Numbered from the stretch's first letter, positions 1 through 5,548 are shown. The stretch is DNA of 5,548 nt from Gammaproteobacteria bacterium (GCA_011052285.1 DRJH01000093.1:1-5548); one strand, 5' to 3'. The notes: generated from the letters alone by a model not told the origin. Translations and numbers: made by a program.

Positions 1-70
1 AATCGGCTCTATGGTTCCAAAATAAAGCGCAGTCTTAAATAAACCGCCATCTTCCACAGTAAAGCTTATA
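1..70. other. Left-edge sequence after the Sel1-SPOR stop
   Basis: No confident gene or terminator. On the minus strand one frame stays open from a GTG at 57 to the edge (19 codons, reading VEDGGLFKTALYFGTIEPI), but there is no ribosome site close by, and an open run this short is expected often by chance. It may be a spacer or the start of a further gene. Confidence 0.3.
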
Positions 71-1960
71 TCATTGCATCCTGCGGGGCTGTGTTTCGCG
101 ATGAACGCCAGGCTGGCTTACTGATTTTACCCTGGCATCCTTAAGGTATAATTCGGCACGTCTATCACCACCGTCCGCTGCACTTTGTAGCCAATAATCA
201 GCCAGATTGGGGTCGATTTCAACCCCATTACCCTGCAGGTACAATAGCGCCAGATTAAACTGGGCCTTGGCATACCCACGTTGTGCCGCACGCTGATACC
301 AGGTTGCAGCGATGCCACTATTTGCCTTCACCCCCCAACCAGCTTCGAATAGAAATCCGATGTTGTACTGGGCTTCGGCAATATCCGCCTGTGCCAGTGG
401 CAGCCATGTTTGGTACGCCTTCCGGTAGTCTTTTTGGTCAAAATACCATCTTGCACGTTGCAATGGGGGCAGCTTGTCAGCAACAGAATTGCGTTGGTGA
501 ACCACCTGAGGCACCTTTTTTTTCGACTGCTTTAGGGATCTTGGTACTTTTTTTGATCCATGACTTGAAGTGTTTTTTCTCTCATCCGTACCATTTTTTT
601 TCAGCGCTGCAGTATTTTTTTGGGGTCGCAAAGCGGGGCTAGTAGCAACACCAGTGACTACGGGTAACTGCGTTTTGCTGTGCTGAGGAGACAGCGTTGC
701 TGTTATTGTATTTGGGGTTGGCGTTGCTGTGGTAATTGTTGCATGGTTTGTAGCAGATTTTTGAAAACTTGCAATCTCGCTTTGTATTGAAGCCAACGAC
801 CGGATCCAGGGGTGATTATCCTGCAAAGTTGTGGGCATTAACGCGACTACCTGCTTTGCCAGTGCGCGACTTTTGAAGTCACCATAGACCAGTTTATACC
901 AATTTTTACCTGCTTTTACTGTCTCGAATACGGCAACGGGTCGATCCCAGCGGTAGCGCCGATAAAAAGAGAATATCTTACGCTGGAAATGGTCGGCCAG
1001 TAATTGCACAGTGTAGTGATCGGCCTCAAGCTGCTGTAACCATGCTGCATTCTTCGCCCCTCCCACAGTCACTGCTGGAGTCGATTTCTTTACTTCAGCC
1101 TTGGTGTGCGCAGGTTGATTGCCGGATGTAGAATGTGCTAACTGTTTGGTACTGTTTCTGACTGAAGTAATACGTGCTGGAGTAGTACGCGGCCTACTTT
1201 TTGATCGTGTTTTGCCGATTTTCTTGGGGAGCGCACCAACTCCCGTTTCGACATTGGACCTGGTAGCCATTTTTGCACTGATGTATTCAGAGGTTTGCCC
1301 CACTTTATTGATAGTAACTTTGTTTGTTAATGAGGTGGTATCAACAGGTTTTATTCCCAATGAATTGAGCATTTTGATGGCATAGGGATCAGACTGTGCG
1401 GCGGCTTGCTGAAACCAGAAGATTGCTTGTTTGCGATCTTTTACCAGCCCTTTTCCCAATAAATAGAGATAACCAAGATTGTACTGCGCTTTGACATGAT
1501 GACGCTTTGCCGCAGTAGTCCACCAGTAAACAGCCTTGTTCATATCTGCTGCTACACCTACACCACTGAAATAGGCCTCACCAAGATTAAACTGGGCCGG
1601 GGTATACCCTTTTTTAGCTGCGCGCCGATCCCACACGGCCGCCATTGCCGGGTCTTTCTTGACCCCAAGACCCTGAGCATAGAGCACCCCAAGATTAAAC
1701 TGGGCCGGGGCATCACCTTTTTTCGCCAGAGGCCGCCAATATCGTAAAGCGGTGGCATAATCACCCTTCAGATAGGCTTTGATACCGGTCTGAAAAGCTG
1801 CATCTGTATCAGCATAGGCAGTCGACACCGTCCAGTTCAGGAACACAAAATACAGCCCCAGTCCCAGAACAAAAACAAGACAAACCCACAGATTACAGCT
1901 CCCAGACCTGTTTTCTGATCGTTTTGTATCGCGACTATAAGTTATAGCCTCGCTCCTCAT
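71..1960 (-). CDS. Exported Sel1-repeat / SPOR-domain protein (Sel1-SPOR-Sel1)
   Basis: With the ATG at 1960 the product is 629 aa. Seen in order: a basic N-region; a hydrophobic segment (about 24-41) ending in AYA|D near residue 50, read as a signal peptide or possibly a membrane anchor; a half-repeat plus three 36-residue Sel1 repeats (about 55-191, with AQFNLG and GxGV motifs); a Ser/Thr/Lys-rich linker; a SPOR-like domain (about 308-397, with HYTVQLLA, WYKLVYGDF and PWIRSLASIQ); a second low-complexity linker; and a C-terminal half-repeat plus two Sel1 repeats (about 500-605). SPOR domains bind denuded peptidoglycan, and Sel1 repeats are protein-binding scaffolds, so a periplasmic cell-wall or division role is inferred. 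The gene overlaps the amtB 3' end by 26 nt, suggesting translational coupling. The start is uncertain: no good ribosome site precedes 1960, and the upstream in-frame ATGs at 2029 and 1999 lie deeper in amtB. A DamX-like protein is the nearest comparison, but DamX lacks Sel1 repeats. Confidence 0.85.
   Translation of the reverse strand: MRSEAITYSRDTKRSENRSGSCNLWVCLVFVLGLGLYFVFLNWTVSTAYADTDAAFQTGIKAYLKGDYATALRYWRPLAKKGDAPAQFNLGVLYAQGLGVKKDPAMAAVWDRRAAKKGYTPAQFNLGEAYFSGVGVAADMNKAVYWWTTAAKRHHVKAQYNLGYLYLLGKGLVKDRKQAIFWFQQAAAQSDPYAIKMLNSLGIKPVDTTSLTNKVTINKVGQTSEYISAKMATRSNVETGVGALPKKIGKTRSKSRPRTTPARITSVRNSTKQLAHSTSGNQPAHTKAEVKKSTPAVTVGGAKNAAWLQQLEADHYTVQLLADHFQRKIFSFYRRYRWDRPVAVFETVKAGKNWYKLVYGDFKSRALAKQVVALMPTTLQDNHPWIRSLASIQSEIASFQKSATNHATITTATPTPNTITATLSPQHSKTQLPVVTGVATSPALRPQKNTAALKKNGTDERKNTSSHGSKKVPRSLKQSKKKVPQVVHQRNSVADKLPPLQRARWYFDQKDYRKAYQTWLPLAQADIAEAQYNIGFLFEAGWGVKANSGIAATWYQRAAQRGYAKAQFNLALLYLQGNGVEIDPNLADYWLQSAADGGDRRAELYLKDARVKSVSQPGVHRETQPRRMQ
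516..621 (-). repeat. Cluster of A6-A8 homopolymer runs in the second linker of the Sel1-SPOR gene
   Basis: On the coding (minus) strand there are runs of A8 (523-516), A7 (554-548), A6 (578-573), A8 (601-594) and A7 (621-615), all within 106 nt. They encode Lys-rich stretches (SKKK, GSKK, ERKN, LKKN, PQKN) between the SPOR domain and the C-terminal Sel1 repeats. Such runs are prone to slippage. Confidence 0.85.
1584..1706 (-). repeat. Near-identical DNA in adjacent Sel1 repeats
   Basis: A perfect 22-bp direct repeat occurs at 1581-1602 and 1689-1710, exactly 108 bp (36 codons, one Sel1 unit) apart, encoding the AQFNL core of neighbouring repeats. A diverged copy lies one more unit away, starting at 1473. 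The shared 15-mer AGATTAAACTGGGCC (plus strand) also recurs at 252-266 in the C-terminal Sel1 block. It points to DNA-level duplication and could allow repeat-number change by recombination. Confidence 0.8.
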
Positions 1961-3260
1961 GGAATACGATATCCAGACCTTCAGTTTCCTCTTCGGCATT
2001 GACACGCAAACCCACCAGACGATCCACAAGTTTTAGCAACCCCAAAGTCACCAAGCCACTCCATAATGCCGTTACCACGATGGCCAATGCCTGCACCATC
2101 AGTTGACTCCCAATTGTTGCTCCCTCTGCCAATCCAACACCTCCAAATTGACTGGCCACCAGGATGCCGGTTAGCAGGGAACCTACTGTCCCGCCTACCC
2201 CATGAACCGAAAATACATCCAAGGAATCATCTACATGAAGAATGTTTTTAATGTATTGTGTGGCCCAGAAACAGCTAGCCCCTGCTACACTACCAATCCC
2301 TACAGCGGCAGCCGGGCCAACATATCCGGCCGCTGCGGTTATGGTACCCAGGCCAGCCACCATCCCGGTAGCGATACCCAGCACACTGGGTTTGCCAAAC
2401 TTGACCCATTCAATAGCCATCCACACCAATGCTCCACTGGCCGCCGCCAGATGAGTAGTCAGCATGGCCATGGCGGCGCTGCCATTGGCAGCCAGGGCAC
2501 TGCCCGCGTTAAAGCCAAACCAGCCGACCCACAACATCGCAGCACCCGTATACGCCAGCACCAAACTATGGGGTGGCATCGGTTTTTGTGGAAACCCCTG
2601 ACGGCGCCCAATCACCAGTGCTGCAACCAGGGAAGCAACGCCAGCATTAACGTGGACCACTATACCACCGGCAAAATCCAATACCCCCAACTGCATCAGC
2701 CAACCATTACCCCACACCCAGTGGGCTACCGGAACATAGGCGAGCAGCAACCAACCCATGCTGAACAACAACATGGCGGAAAAGCGCATGCGCTCTGCAA
2801 ATGCCCCAACAATCAAGGCCGGCGTAATGGCGGCAAAGGTCAGCTGAAACATGATAAAAACAGCTTCAGGCAACTTGCCACTTTGGCTTTGGGCGGTGAG
2901 ACCCCGCAGGAAAATCCGGCTGAAACCTCCGATCCAGGCTTGTTGGGAGCCACCGTCAGTAAAGACCAGAGAGTAGCCGGCAATAAACCAAAGTATCGAA
3001 GCCGCACAGACAATCACGAAGCAGTGCATCAACAACGACAGGACATTTTTAACCCGCACCAAACCACCATAAAACAAGGCCAATGCAGGAATGGCCATAA
3101 ACAGGACCAGGGCAGTTGAGGTCAGAACCCAGGCCGTATCACCACTATCAGGGGGCGCTGCCAGGGAAGCCGGCGACCAAGCAATGGCCGTGAAGAACAC
3201 AAGCGCTGACAGGGAGCGTAAGCTTTGGAACTTAGTCCGCAATTGTATCGATAAGATCAA
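1935..3260 (-). CDS. amtB: Ammonium transporter AmtB (Amt/MEP/Rh family)
   Basis: 441 aa, inner-membrane trimeric channel for NH4+/NH3. A signal peptide (about residues 1-34, ending ASLA|APP) is followed by the usual series of hydrophobic helices. Family residues sit at a constant offset of +35 from mature E. coli AmtB: the Phe gate in FQLTF (F138, F142), W183, D195 in LDFAGG, the twin pore histidines H203 and H353 (FSVHGVGG), and S254 in FGFNAGS. The cytoplasmic tail (GLRVNAEEETEGLDI) is the element that contacts GlnK. The start is TTG at 3260; its second and third bases form part of the glnK TGA stop, and GAGGA lies 6 nt upstream, so coupled translation with glnK is likely. No other start gives the signal peptide with as good a ribosome site. 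Intact and full length. Confidence 0.97.
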   Translation of the reverse strand: MILSIQLRTKFQSLRSLSALVFFTAIAWSPASLAAPPDSGDTAWVLTSTALVLFMAIPALALFYGGLVRVKNVLSLLMHCFVIVCAASILWFIAGYSLVFTDGGSQQAWIGGFSRIFLRGLTAQSQSGKLPEAVFIMFQLTFAAITPALIVGAFAERMRFSAMLLFSMGWLLLAYVPVAHWVWGNGWLMQLGVLDFAGGIVVHVNAGVASLVAALVIGRRQGFPQKPMPPHSLVLAYTGAAMLWVGWFGFNAGSALAANGSAAMAMLTTHLAAASGALVWMAIEWVKFGKPSVLGIATGMVAGLGTITAAAGYVGPAAAVGIGSVAGASCFWATQYIKNILHVDDSLDVFSVHGVGGTVGSLLTGILVASQFGGVGLAEGATIGSQLMVQALAIVVTALWSGLVTLGLLKLVDRLVGLRVNAEEETEGLDIVFHEERGYNL

Positions 3261-3595
3261 AGTGCATCCTCATCGATCTCACCGGTACGAATACGCAAAA
3301 CCTGGTCGATATTCTGGACAAAGATTTTGCCATCACCAATCTTTCCGGTATGTGCTGCACTGGTAATCGCCTCCAATACCTGATCCAGCAAATCCTCCCG
3401 AACACCAATTTCGATTTTAATTTTGGGCACAAAATCGACCACATACTCGGCACCTCGATATAACTCGGTATGCCCTTTCTGTCGTCCAAAGCCTTTGACT
3501 TCGGTCACAGTCATACCCCGGATACCTACTTCGGACAGGGCATCCCTGACATCATCAAGTTTAAAGGGCTTCAATATTGCCGTTACGAGCTTCAT
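3257..3595 (-). CDS. glnK: PII nitrogen-regulatory protein GlnK
   Basis: 112 aa, the standard PII length, starting at the ATG at 3595. A TTG codon one position upstream is in frame but less likely; GAGGA sits 6 nt before the ATG. PII trimers sense ATP/ADP and 2-oxoglutarate and, when unmodified, block AmtB by inserting the T-loop into the channel. The T-loop is intact (Y46-R-G-A-E-Y51), and Tyr51 is the uridylylation site used by GlnD. The nucleotide-binding segment TGKIGDGKIFV (K90) and R101/R103 are present. The close link to amtB favours GlnK over the paralogue GlnB. The gene is 44 nt from the upstream ankyrin gene, and that gap shows no clear sigma-54 (GG-N10-GC) element, so transcription probably begins farther upstream. 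Confidence 0.97.
   Translation of the reverse strand: MKLVTAILKPFKLDDVRDALSEVGIRGMTVTEVKGFGRQKGHTELYRGAEYVVDFVPKIKIEIGVREDLLDQVLEAITSAAHTGKIGDGKIFVQNIDQVLRIRTGEIDEDAL
3258..3271 (-). promoter_or_regulatory. amtB ribosome site with TTG start overlapping the glnK stop
   Basis: GAGGA at 3271-3267, a 6-nt spacer, then TTG at 3260-3258. The sequence TTGA contains both the amtB start and the glnK TGA stop. This decides the amtB start and points to translational coupling. The same GAGGA with a 6-nt spacer precedes glnK. Confidence 0.75.
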
Positions 3596-3606
3596 CAAAT
3601 TTCCTC
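3596..3606 (-). promoter_or_regulatory. glnK ribosome binding site
   Basis: GAGGA at 3606-3602 with a 6-nt spacer (AATTTG) to the ATG at 3595. It favours ATG at 3595 over the TTG at 3598, which would leave only a 3-nt spacer. Confidence 0.75.
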
Positions 3607-3639
3607 AGTAATCAATTAAATGGTAGGCCATGAGCCTGC

Positions 3640-4194
3640 TCACTCAACCTGTTTTTTCTGCTTACCGACCGAGGCTGCAGTCTTTAACACCTCCACAATA
3701 GCCGTAAACCCCCCGCGGGTCGCCGCTGCCTGCGCGGTTCGACCAATCTTGTCCTGCAAAGCTGGATCAGCACCTTGCGCCAGCAATAATTTAACCATTT
3801 CGAGACGGCCGTCGGTCGACGCCAGGATCAGGGGAGTGATCTGCCGAGCATCCACAACATTGACATTCGCGCCAGCAGCCAGCAACAGTCTGGCTGTACG
3901 CAAATCGCCAAAAAATGCCGCCACATGCAATGCTGTGCGACCCTTGGAATTGGCTTCATCCGGGTCACGACCACTACCCAATAATTCTCTCAATACTTTT
4001 AAGTCACCTTTTAAAACTGCCCCAATGATCTCCAGCCCGCCACCTGCCATCTTTTTGGCTCGAGCAGCTGTGGTCACCGCCGGGGTCGGCGTAGGGGATG
4101 CTGTCTGGGCAAATACCTGCACAGACTGCAAGCCACCTGTCACCAATATGATACCAACCCACAGACGAAAATGGTATGTCATGGTTTTGTGCAT
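3640..4194 (-). CDS. Exported ankyrin-repeat protein
   Basis: 184 aa from the ATG at 4194. A TTG at 4203 is in frame, but the ATG has AAGG 9 nt upstream and an alternative GGAAG closer. Residues 1-29 form a signal peptide (positive start, hydrophobic WVGIILVTGGL, cleavage at VFA|Q), followed by a Pro/Thr linker (about 31-45). Four ankyrin-type units follow: about 53-83, 84-116 (GRTALHVAAFFGDLRTARLL, the best match), 117-149 (ITPLILASTDGRLEMVKLLL) and a degenerate cap at about 150-174. The tail is basic (KQKKQ). Ankyrin repeats bind proteins; the partner is unknown and no enzymatic residues are seen. The export signal makes direct contact with cytosolic GlnK unlikely. It begins 11 nt after the orn stop and ends 44 nt before glnK, so it is probably co-transcribed with both. 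Confidence 0.88.
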   Translation of the reverse strand: MHKTMTYHFRLWVGIILVTGGLQSVQVFAQTASPTPTPAVTTAARAKKMAGGGLEIIGAVLKGDLKVLRELLGSGRDPDEANSKGRTALHVAAFFGDLRTARLLLAAGANVNVVDARQITPLILASTDGRLEMVKLLLAQGADPALQDKIGRTAQAAATRGGFTAIVEVLKTAASVGKQKKQVE

Positions 4195-4205
4195 AGCTTC
4201 CAACC

Positions 4206-4754
4206 TTAATCGAGGCGAAAAAAATGCTCCCGATAATAACGTAACTCATCGATAGATTCACGAATATCATCGAGTGCCTGATGGGTGTTTTTCTTATGAA
4301 ATCCATCACTCAAGCTGGGCCGCCAACGCACCACCAACTCCTTGATGCTACTAACATCGAGATTTCTATAATGCAGATAGGACTCTAGCCGGGGCATATT
4401 ACGATGCAGGAATCGACGGTCCTGACAAATTGAATTCCCACATAGAGGAGAGCGATTCTTGGGGATGTATTGGCGAATAAATTCCAGAGTTAATTCCTCG
4501 GCATCGGTCTCTGTATACCCGGATGTACGGACCCGCTCTACCAGACCGGAGGTGGTATGCGTACGGGTATTCCACTCATCCATTGCATCGAGAACAGATT
4601 CTTCCTGGTACACCGCTAACACCGGCCCCTCACTGACAATATTTAAATCAGCATCGGTGATAATGGTGGCCATTTCGATAATCTGGTCTTTATCCGGATC
4701 CAATCCGGTCATTTCAAGATCCATCCAGACCAGTGCGTGACGATCTTTAGCCAT
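4206..4754 (-). CDS. orn: Oligoribonuclease (3'-5' exoribonuclease, DEDDh)
   Basis: 182 aa from the ATG at 4754. An in-frame ATG at 4775 would add 7 residues, but AGGGA lies 6 nt before 4754, and this start gives the same residue numbering as E. coli Orn. The enzyme degrades 2-5 nt RNAs, including pGpG from cyclic-di-GMP turnover, to mononucleotides in the cytoplasm. All five DEDDh catalytic residues are present at canonical positions: D12 and E14 (WMDLEMTGLD), D112 (NSICQDRRFL), H158 and D163 (THQALDDIRES). The C-terminal YYREHFF segment is also typical. One small deviation is C110 where E. coli has Gly in NSIGQD. It is the first gene of the tightly packed five-gene run and follows a gap of nearly 400 nt, so an operon promoter is expected upstream of it. 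Confidence 0.97.
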   Translation of the reverse strand: MAKDRHALVWMDLEMTGLDPDKDQIIEMATIITDADLNIVSEGPVLAVYQEESVLDAMDEWNTRTHTTSGLVERVRTSGYTETDAEELTLEFIRQYIPKNRSPLCGNSICQDRRFLHRNMPRLESYLHYRNLDVSSIKELVVRWRPSLSDGFHKKNTHQALDDIRESIDELRYYREHFFRLD

Positions 4755-4780
4755 CCATTTTCCCTTCCATTCCATTGCTC

Positions 4781-4839
4781 CCGATCAGTAGTTTCCGCCA
4801 GTACTAGGAGGCTATCCGAGGACGGAGAACCTACTGCGG
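4781..4839 (-). promoter_or_regulatory. Two mutually exclusive stem-loops in the orn leader (candidate)
   Basis: Reading the minus strand, segment A (4839-4831, CCGCAGTAG) can pair with segment B (4808-4795, CCTAGTACTGGCGG, with bulges) or with segment C (4791-4781, CTACTGATCGG, with a two-base bulge). The two pairings exclude each other. The A-B loop encloses a small TCCG/CGGA hairpin (4815-4826). Segment C ends about 15 nt upstream of the orn ribosome site. This is base pairing seen by eye; any regulatory effect is inference. Confidence 0.25.
4799..4823 (+). repeat. Short interspersed repeat, copy 1
   Basis: Contains ACTAGGAGGCT (4803-4813) followed by ATCCGAGGAC. The 11-mer recurs exactly at 5070-5080, and the wider 19-nt windows 4799-4817 and 5066-5084 match at 15 positions. 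The reverse complement of 4979-4998 matches 4804-4823 at 14 of 20 positions. An exact 11-mer twice within 400 nt is unlikely by chance (roughly a few percent), and the third, inverted copy strengthens the case. It may be the end of a decayed small mobile element. Confidence 0.5.
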
Positions 4840-4978
4840 ATAAGTGTACTTTGGCCTAATTTTTCTCAGATTTTCGTTAAATACAACCAGTATTCGTCTC
4901 AAATCCACTTTCCCTGCGACGACCGCTATGGATGGCGGAAGCGCCAGCTTTTCAGGAGCAACAAACCAGCCGGCTCCT

Positions 4979-4998
4979 GTTCTTGGACAGCCTCATGG
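4979..4998 (-). repeat. Short interspersed repeat, copy 2 (inverted)
   Basis: On the minus strand this reads CCATGAGGCTGTCCAAGAAC, similar to copy 1 (14/20) in inverted orientation about 190 nt away. Copies 1 and 2 could therefore be imperfect terminal inverted repeats of an element spanning about 4804-4998 that contains no transposase, as in a MITE. No clear target-site duplication was found. Confidence 0.4.
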
Positions 4999-5065
4999 GG
5001 GGCAGCCCGAGAACTGCGTGCAGTATAACCTTTGTACGAGGCATTGTGCGACGTTATCTATGACA

Positions 5066-5084
5066 CGGCACTAGGAGGCTGACC
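5066..5084 (+). repeat. Short interspersed repeat, copy 3
   Basis: Contains ACTAGGAGGCT at 5070-5080, identical to the core of copy 1, in the same orientation and 267 nt away. The flanks then diverge (GACC here against ATCC in copy 1). It lies about 70 nt beyond the recR stop. Confidence 0.45.
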
Positions 5085-5150
5085 TTGCCATGAGCTTGGC
5101 CTTAATAGGGGTTTCTCGATAACCACCCACGCTTAAACACATAGCCTGGT

Positions 5151-5548
5151 TTAAACAATAAATTTACGATCCTCAAAAGCCTGTGTCACCGTGCCGTGAT
5201 CCAGGTACTCGAGCTCTCCCCCAATAGGCAGACCACGAGCCAAGCGGGTGACCGGAACCTTAAGATCACGGATCAATTCACCGAGAAAATCAGCTGTAGC
5301 CTGCCCCTCCGCGGTAAGATTAGTTGCCAGAATAACTTCATCAATGGACTCGCTTTCGAGTAGTCGCTGGAGTTTTTGAACGCCCATTTCATCGGGGCCA
5401 ATACCATCGAGTGGAGATAAATGCCCCATTAATACAAAATACATGCCCTTGTAAGCACCTGACTGTTCCACTGCCACAAGATCTGCAGGAGTTTCGACGA
5501 CGCACAGCTGCGCGGCATTACGCCGCGGTGACGCACACAGGGCACACA
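5151..5548 (-). CDS. recR: Recombination mediator RecR, 5' part outside window
   Basis: 131 codons plus two bases are visible; the frame stays open to the right edge, so roughly 70 N-terminal residues of the usual ~200 are missing only because the window ends. RecR forms a ring clamp that with RecO/RecF loads RecA onto gapped DNA. Visible are the second half of the C4 zinc finger (CALCASPRR), then the Toprim domain beginning LCVVETPADL and continuing through YFVLMGHLSPLDGIGPDEMG, EVILATNLTAEGQATADFL, and the C-terminal RLARGLPIGGELEYLD...FEDRKFIV. The GTG at 5477 is internal, not the start. The TAA stop is at 5151-5153. The dnaX and ybaB genes commonly found upstream would be to the right and cannot be checked. 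No strong terminator is seen after the stop. Confidence 0.97.
   Translation of the reverse strand, partial: CALCASPRRNAAQLCVVETPADLVAVEQSGAYKGMYFVLMGHLSPLDGIGPDEMGVQKLQRLLESESIDEVILATNLTAEGQATADFLGELIRDLKVPVTRLARGLPIGGELEYLDHGTVTQAFEDRKFIV

Larger units (their letters stand above)
4755..5150. other. Intergenic region between recR and orn with repeats and hairpins
   Basis: About 396 nt with no convincing gene: the only open frame of any length (plus strand, 4844-5074) has no family-like sequence. It holds three copies of a short repeat around CTAGGAGGCT and several small hairpins: TGGCG/CGCCA with a GAAG loop at 4933-4946, followed after GC by TTTT on the plus strand; CAGGAGC/GCTCCTG at 4953-4979; and the near-palindrome ACTGC-GT-GCAGT at 5013-5024. 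The leader and promoter of the orn operon must lie here unless recR reads through. No clear -35/-10 pair could be chosen by eye. Confidence 0.6.

Noticed and set aside
283..642. Plus-strand open frame opposite the Sel1-SPOR gene
   Set aside because: Antisense of the linker and Sel1 codons; its Phe-rich stretches are the complement of the Lys A-runs.
2202..3119. 305-aa plus-strand open frame opposite amtB
   Set aside because: Antisense shadow of amtB: low-complexity, His/Gln/Thr-rich, and amtB is complete with all pore residues.
3596..3639. TGGCC...TTTAAT as a sigma-54 promoter for glnK
   Set aside because: The required GC at the -12 position is absent: ten bases after GG the sequence reads AA.
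3620..4255. 211-aa plus-strand frame opposite the ankyrin gene
   Set aside because: Antisense shadow; the minus-strand frame has a signal peptide and clear ankyrin repeats.
4840..4900. Orn operon -10/-35 promoter (TACACT-like -10 on the minus strand)
   Set aside because: No acceptable -35 at 16-18 nt spacing; too weak to annotate by eye.
4933..4950. TGGCG-GAAG-CGCCA hairpin with TTTT as a rho-independent terminator
   Set aside because: The T-run follows on the plus strand only, where no gene ends; the stem is 5 bp and the minus strand lacks a T-run.
4844..5074. 76-aa plus-strand open frame in the recR-orn gap
   Set aside because: No ribosome site, no family-like sequence, and it runs through the repeat and hairpins; best explained as chance.
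5090..5150. Terminator after recR
   Set aside because: Only 4-bp pairings (such as GCCA/TGGC and GGTT/AACC) without a U-tract on the minus strand.

Overview
The window looks like chromosomal DNA of a gammaproteobacterium. Orn closely follows the enterobacterial length and residue numbering (182 aa, D12/E14/D112/H158/D163). The RecR, GlnK and AmtB sequences are also of proteobacterial type, and base composition is close to balanced. I cannot name the genus from sequence alone. All six genes lie on the minus strand, so transcription runs from high to low coordinates.

Layout in the direction of transcription: the 3' two-thirds of recR (recombination mediator) enters from the right edge and stops at 5151. 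A gap of about 400 nt (4755-5150) without a convincing gene follows. It carries three related copies of a short repeat (two direct, one inverted) and several hairpins, including two competing stem-loops just upstream of orn. Next come five tightly packed genes: orn (oligoribonuclease), a small exported ankyrin-repeat protein, glnK (PII signal protein), amtB (ammonium channel) and a large exported Sel1-SPOR-Sel1 protein. Gaps are 11 nt (orn to ankyrin) and 44 nt (ankyrin to glnK); glnK/amtB overlap by 4 nt and amtB/sel1 by 26 nt. The last 70 nt at the left edge hold no confident gene.

The firm biology is the glnK-amtB pair: GlnK plugs AmtB when nitrogen is sufficient and releases it after uridylylation at Tyr51, which is present. 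Unusually, the pair is flanked by two exported repeat-scaffold proteins in what looks like one transcription unit headed by orn, and no sigma-54 site is visible in the short gap before glnK. Whether the ankyrin and Sel1-SPOR proteins serve ammonium transport, the cell wall, or are simply co-transcribed cannot be decided here.

No RNA gene, CRISPR array, phage gene or intact insertion sequence was seen. The most notable items are the Sel1-SPOR-Sel1 gene with its cluster of A6-A8 runs, the scaffold genes around glnK-amtB, and the repeat-bearing gap upstream of orn.
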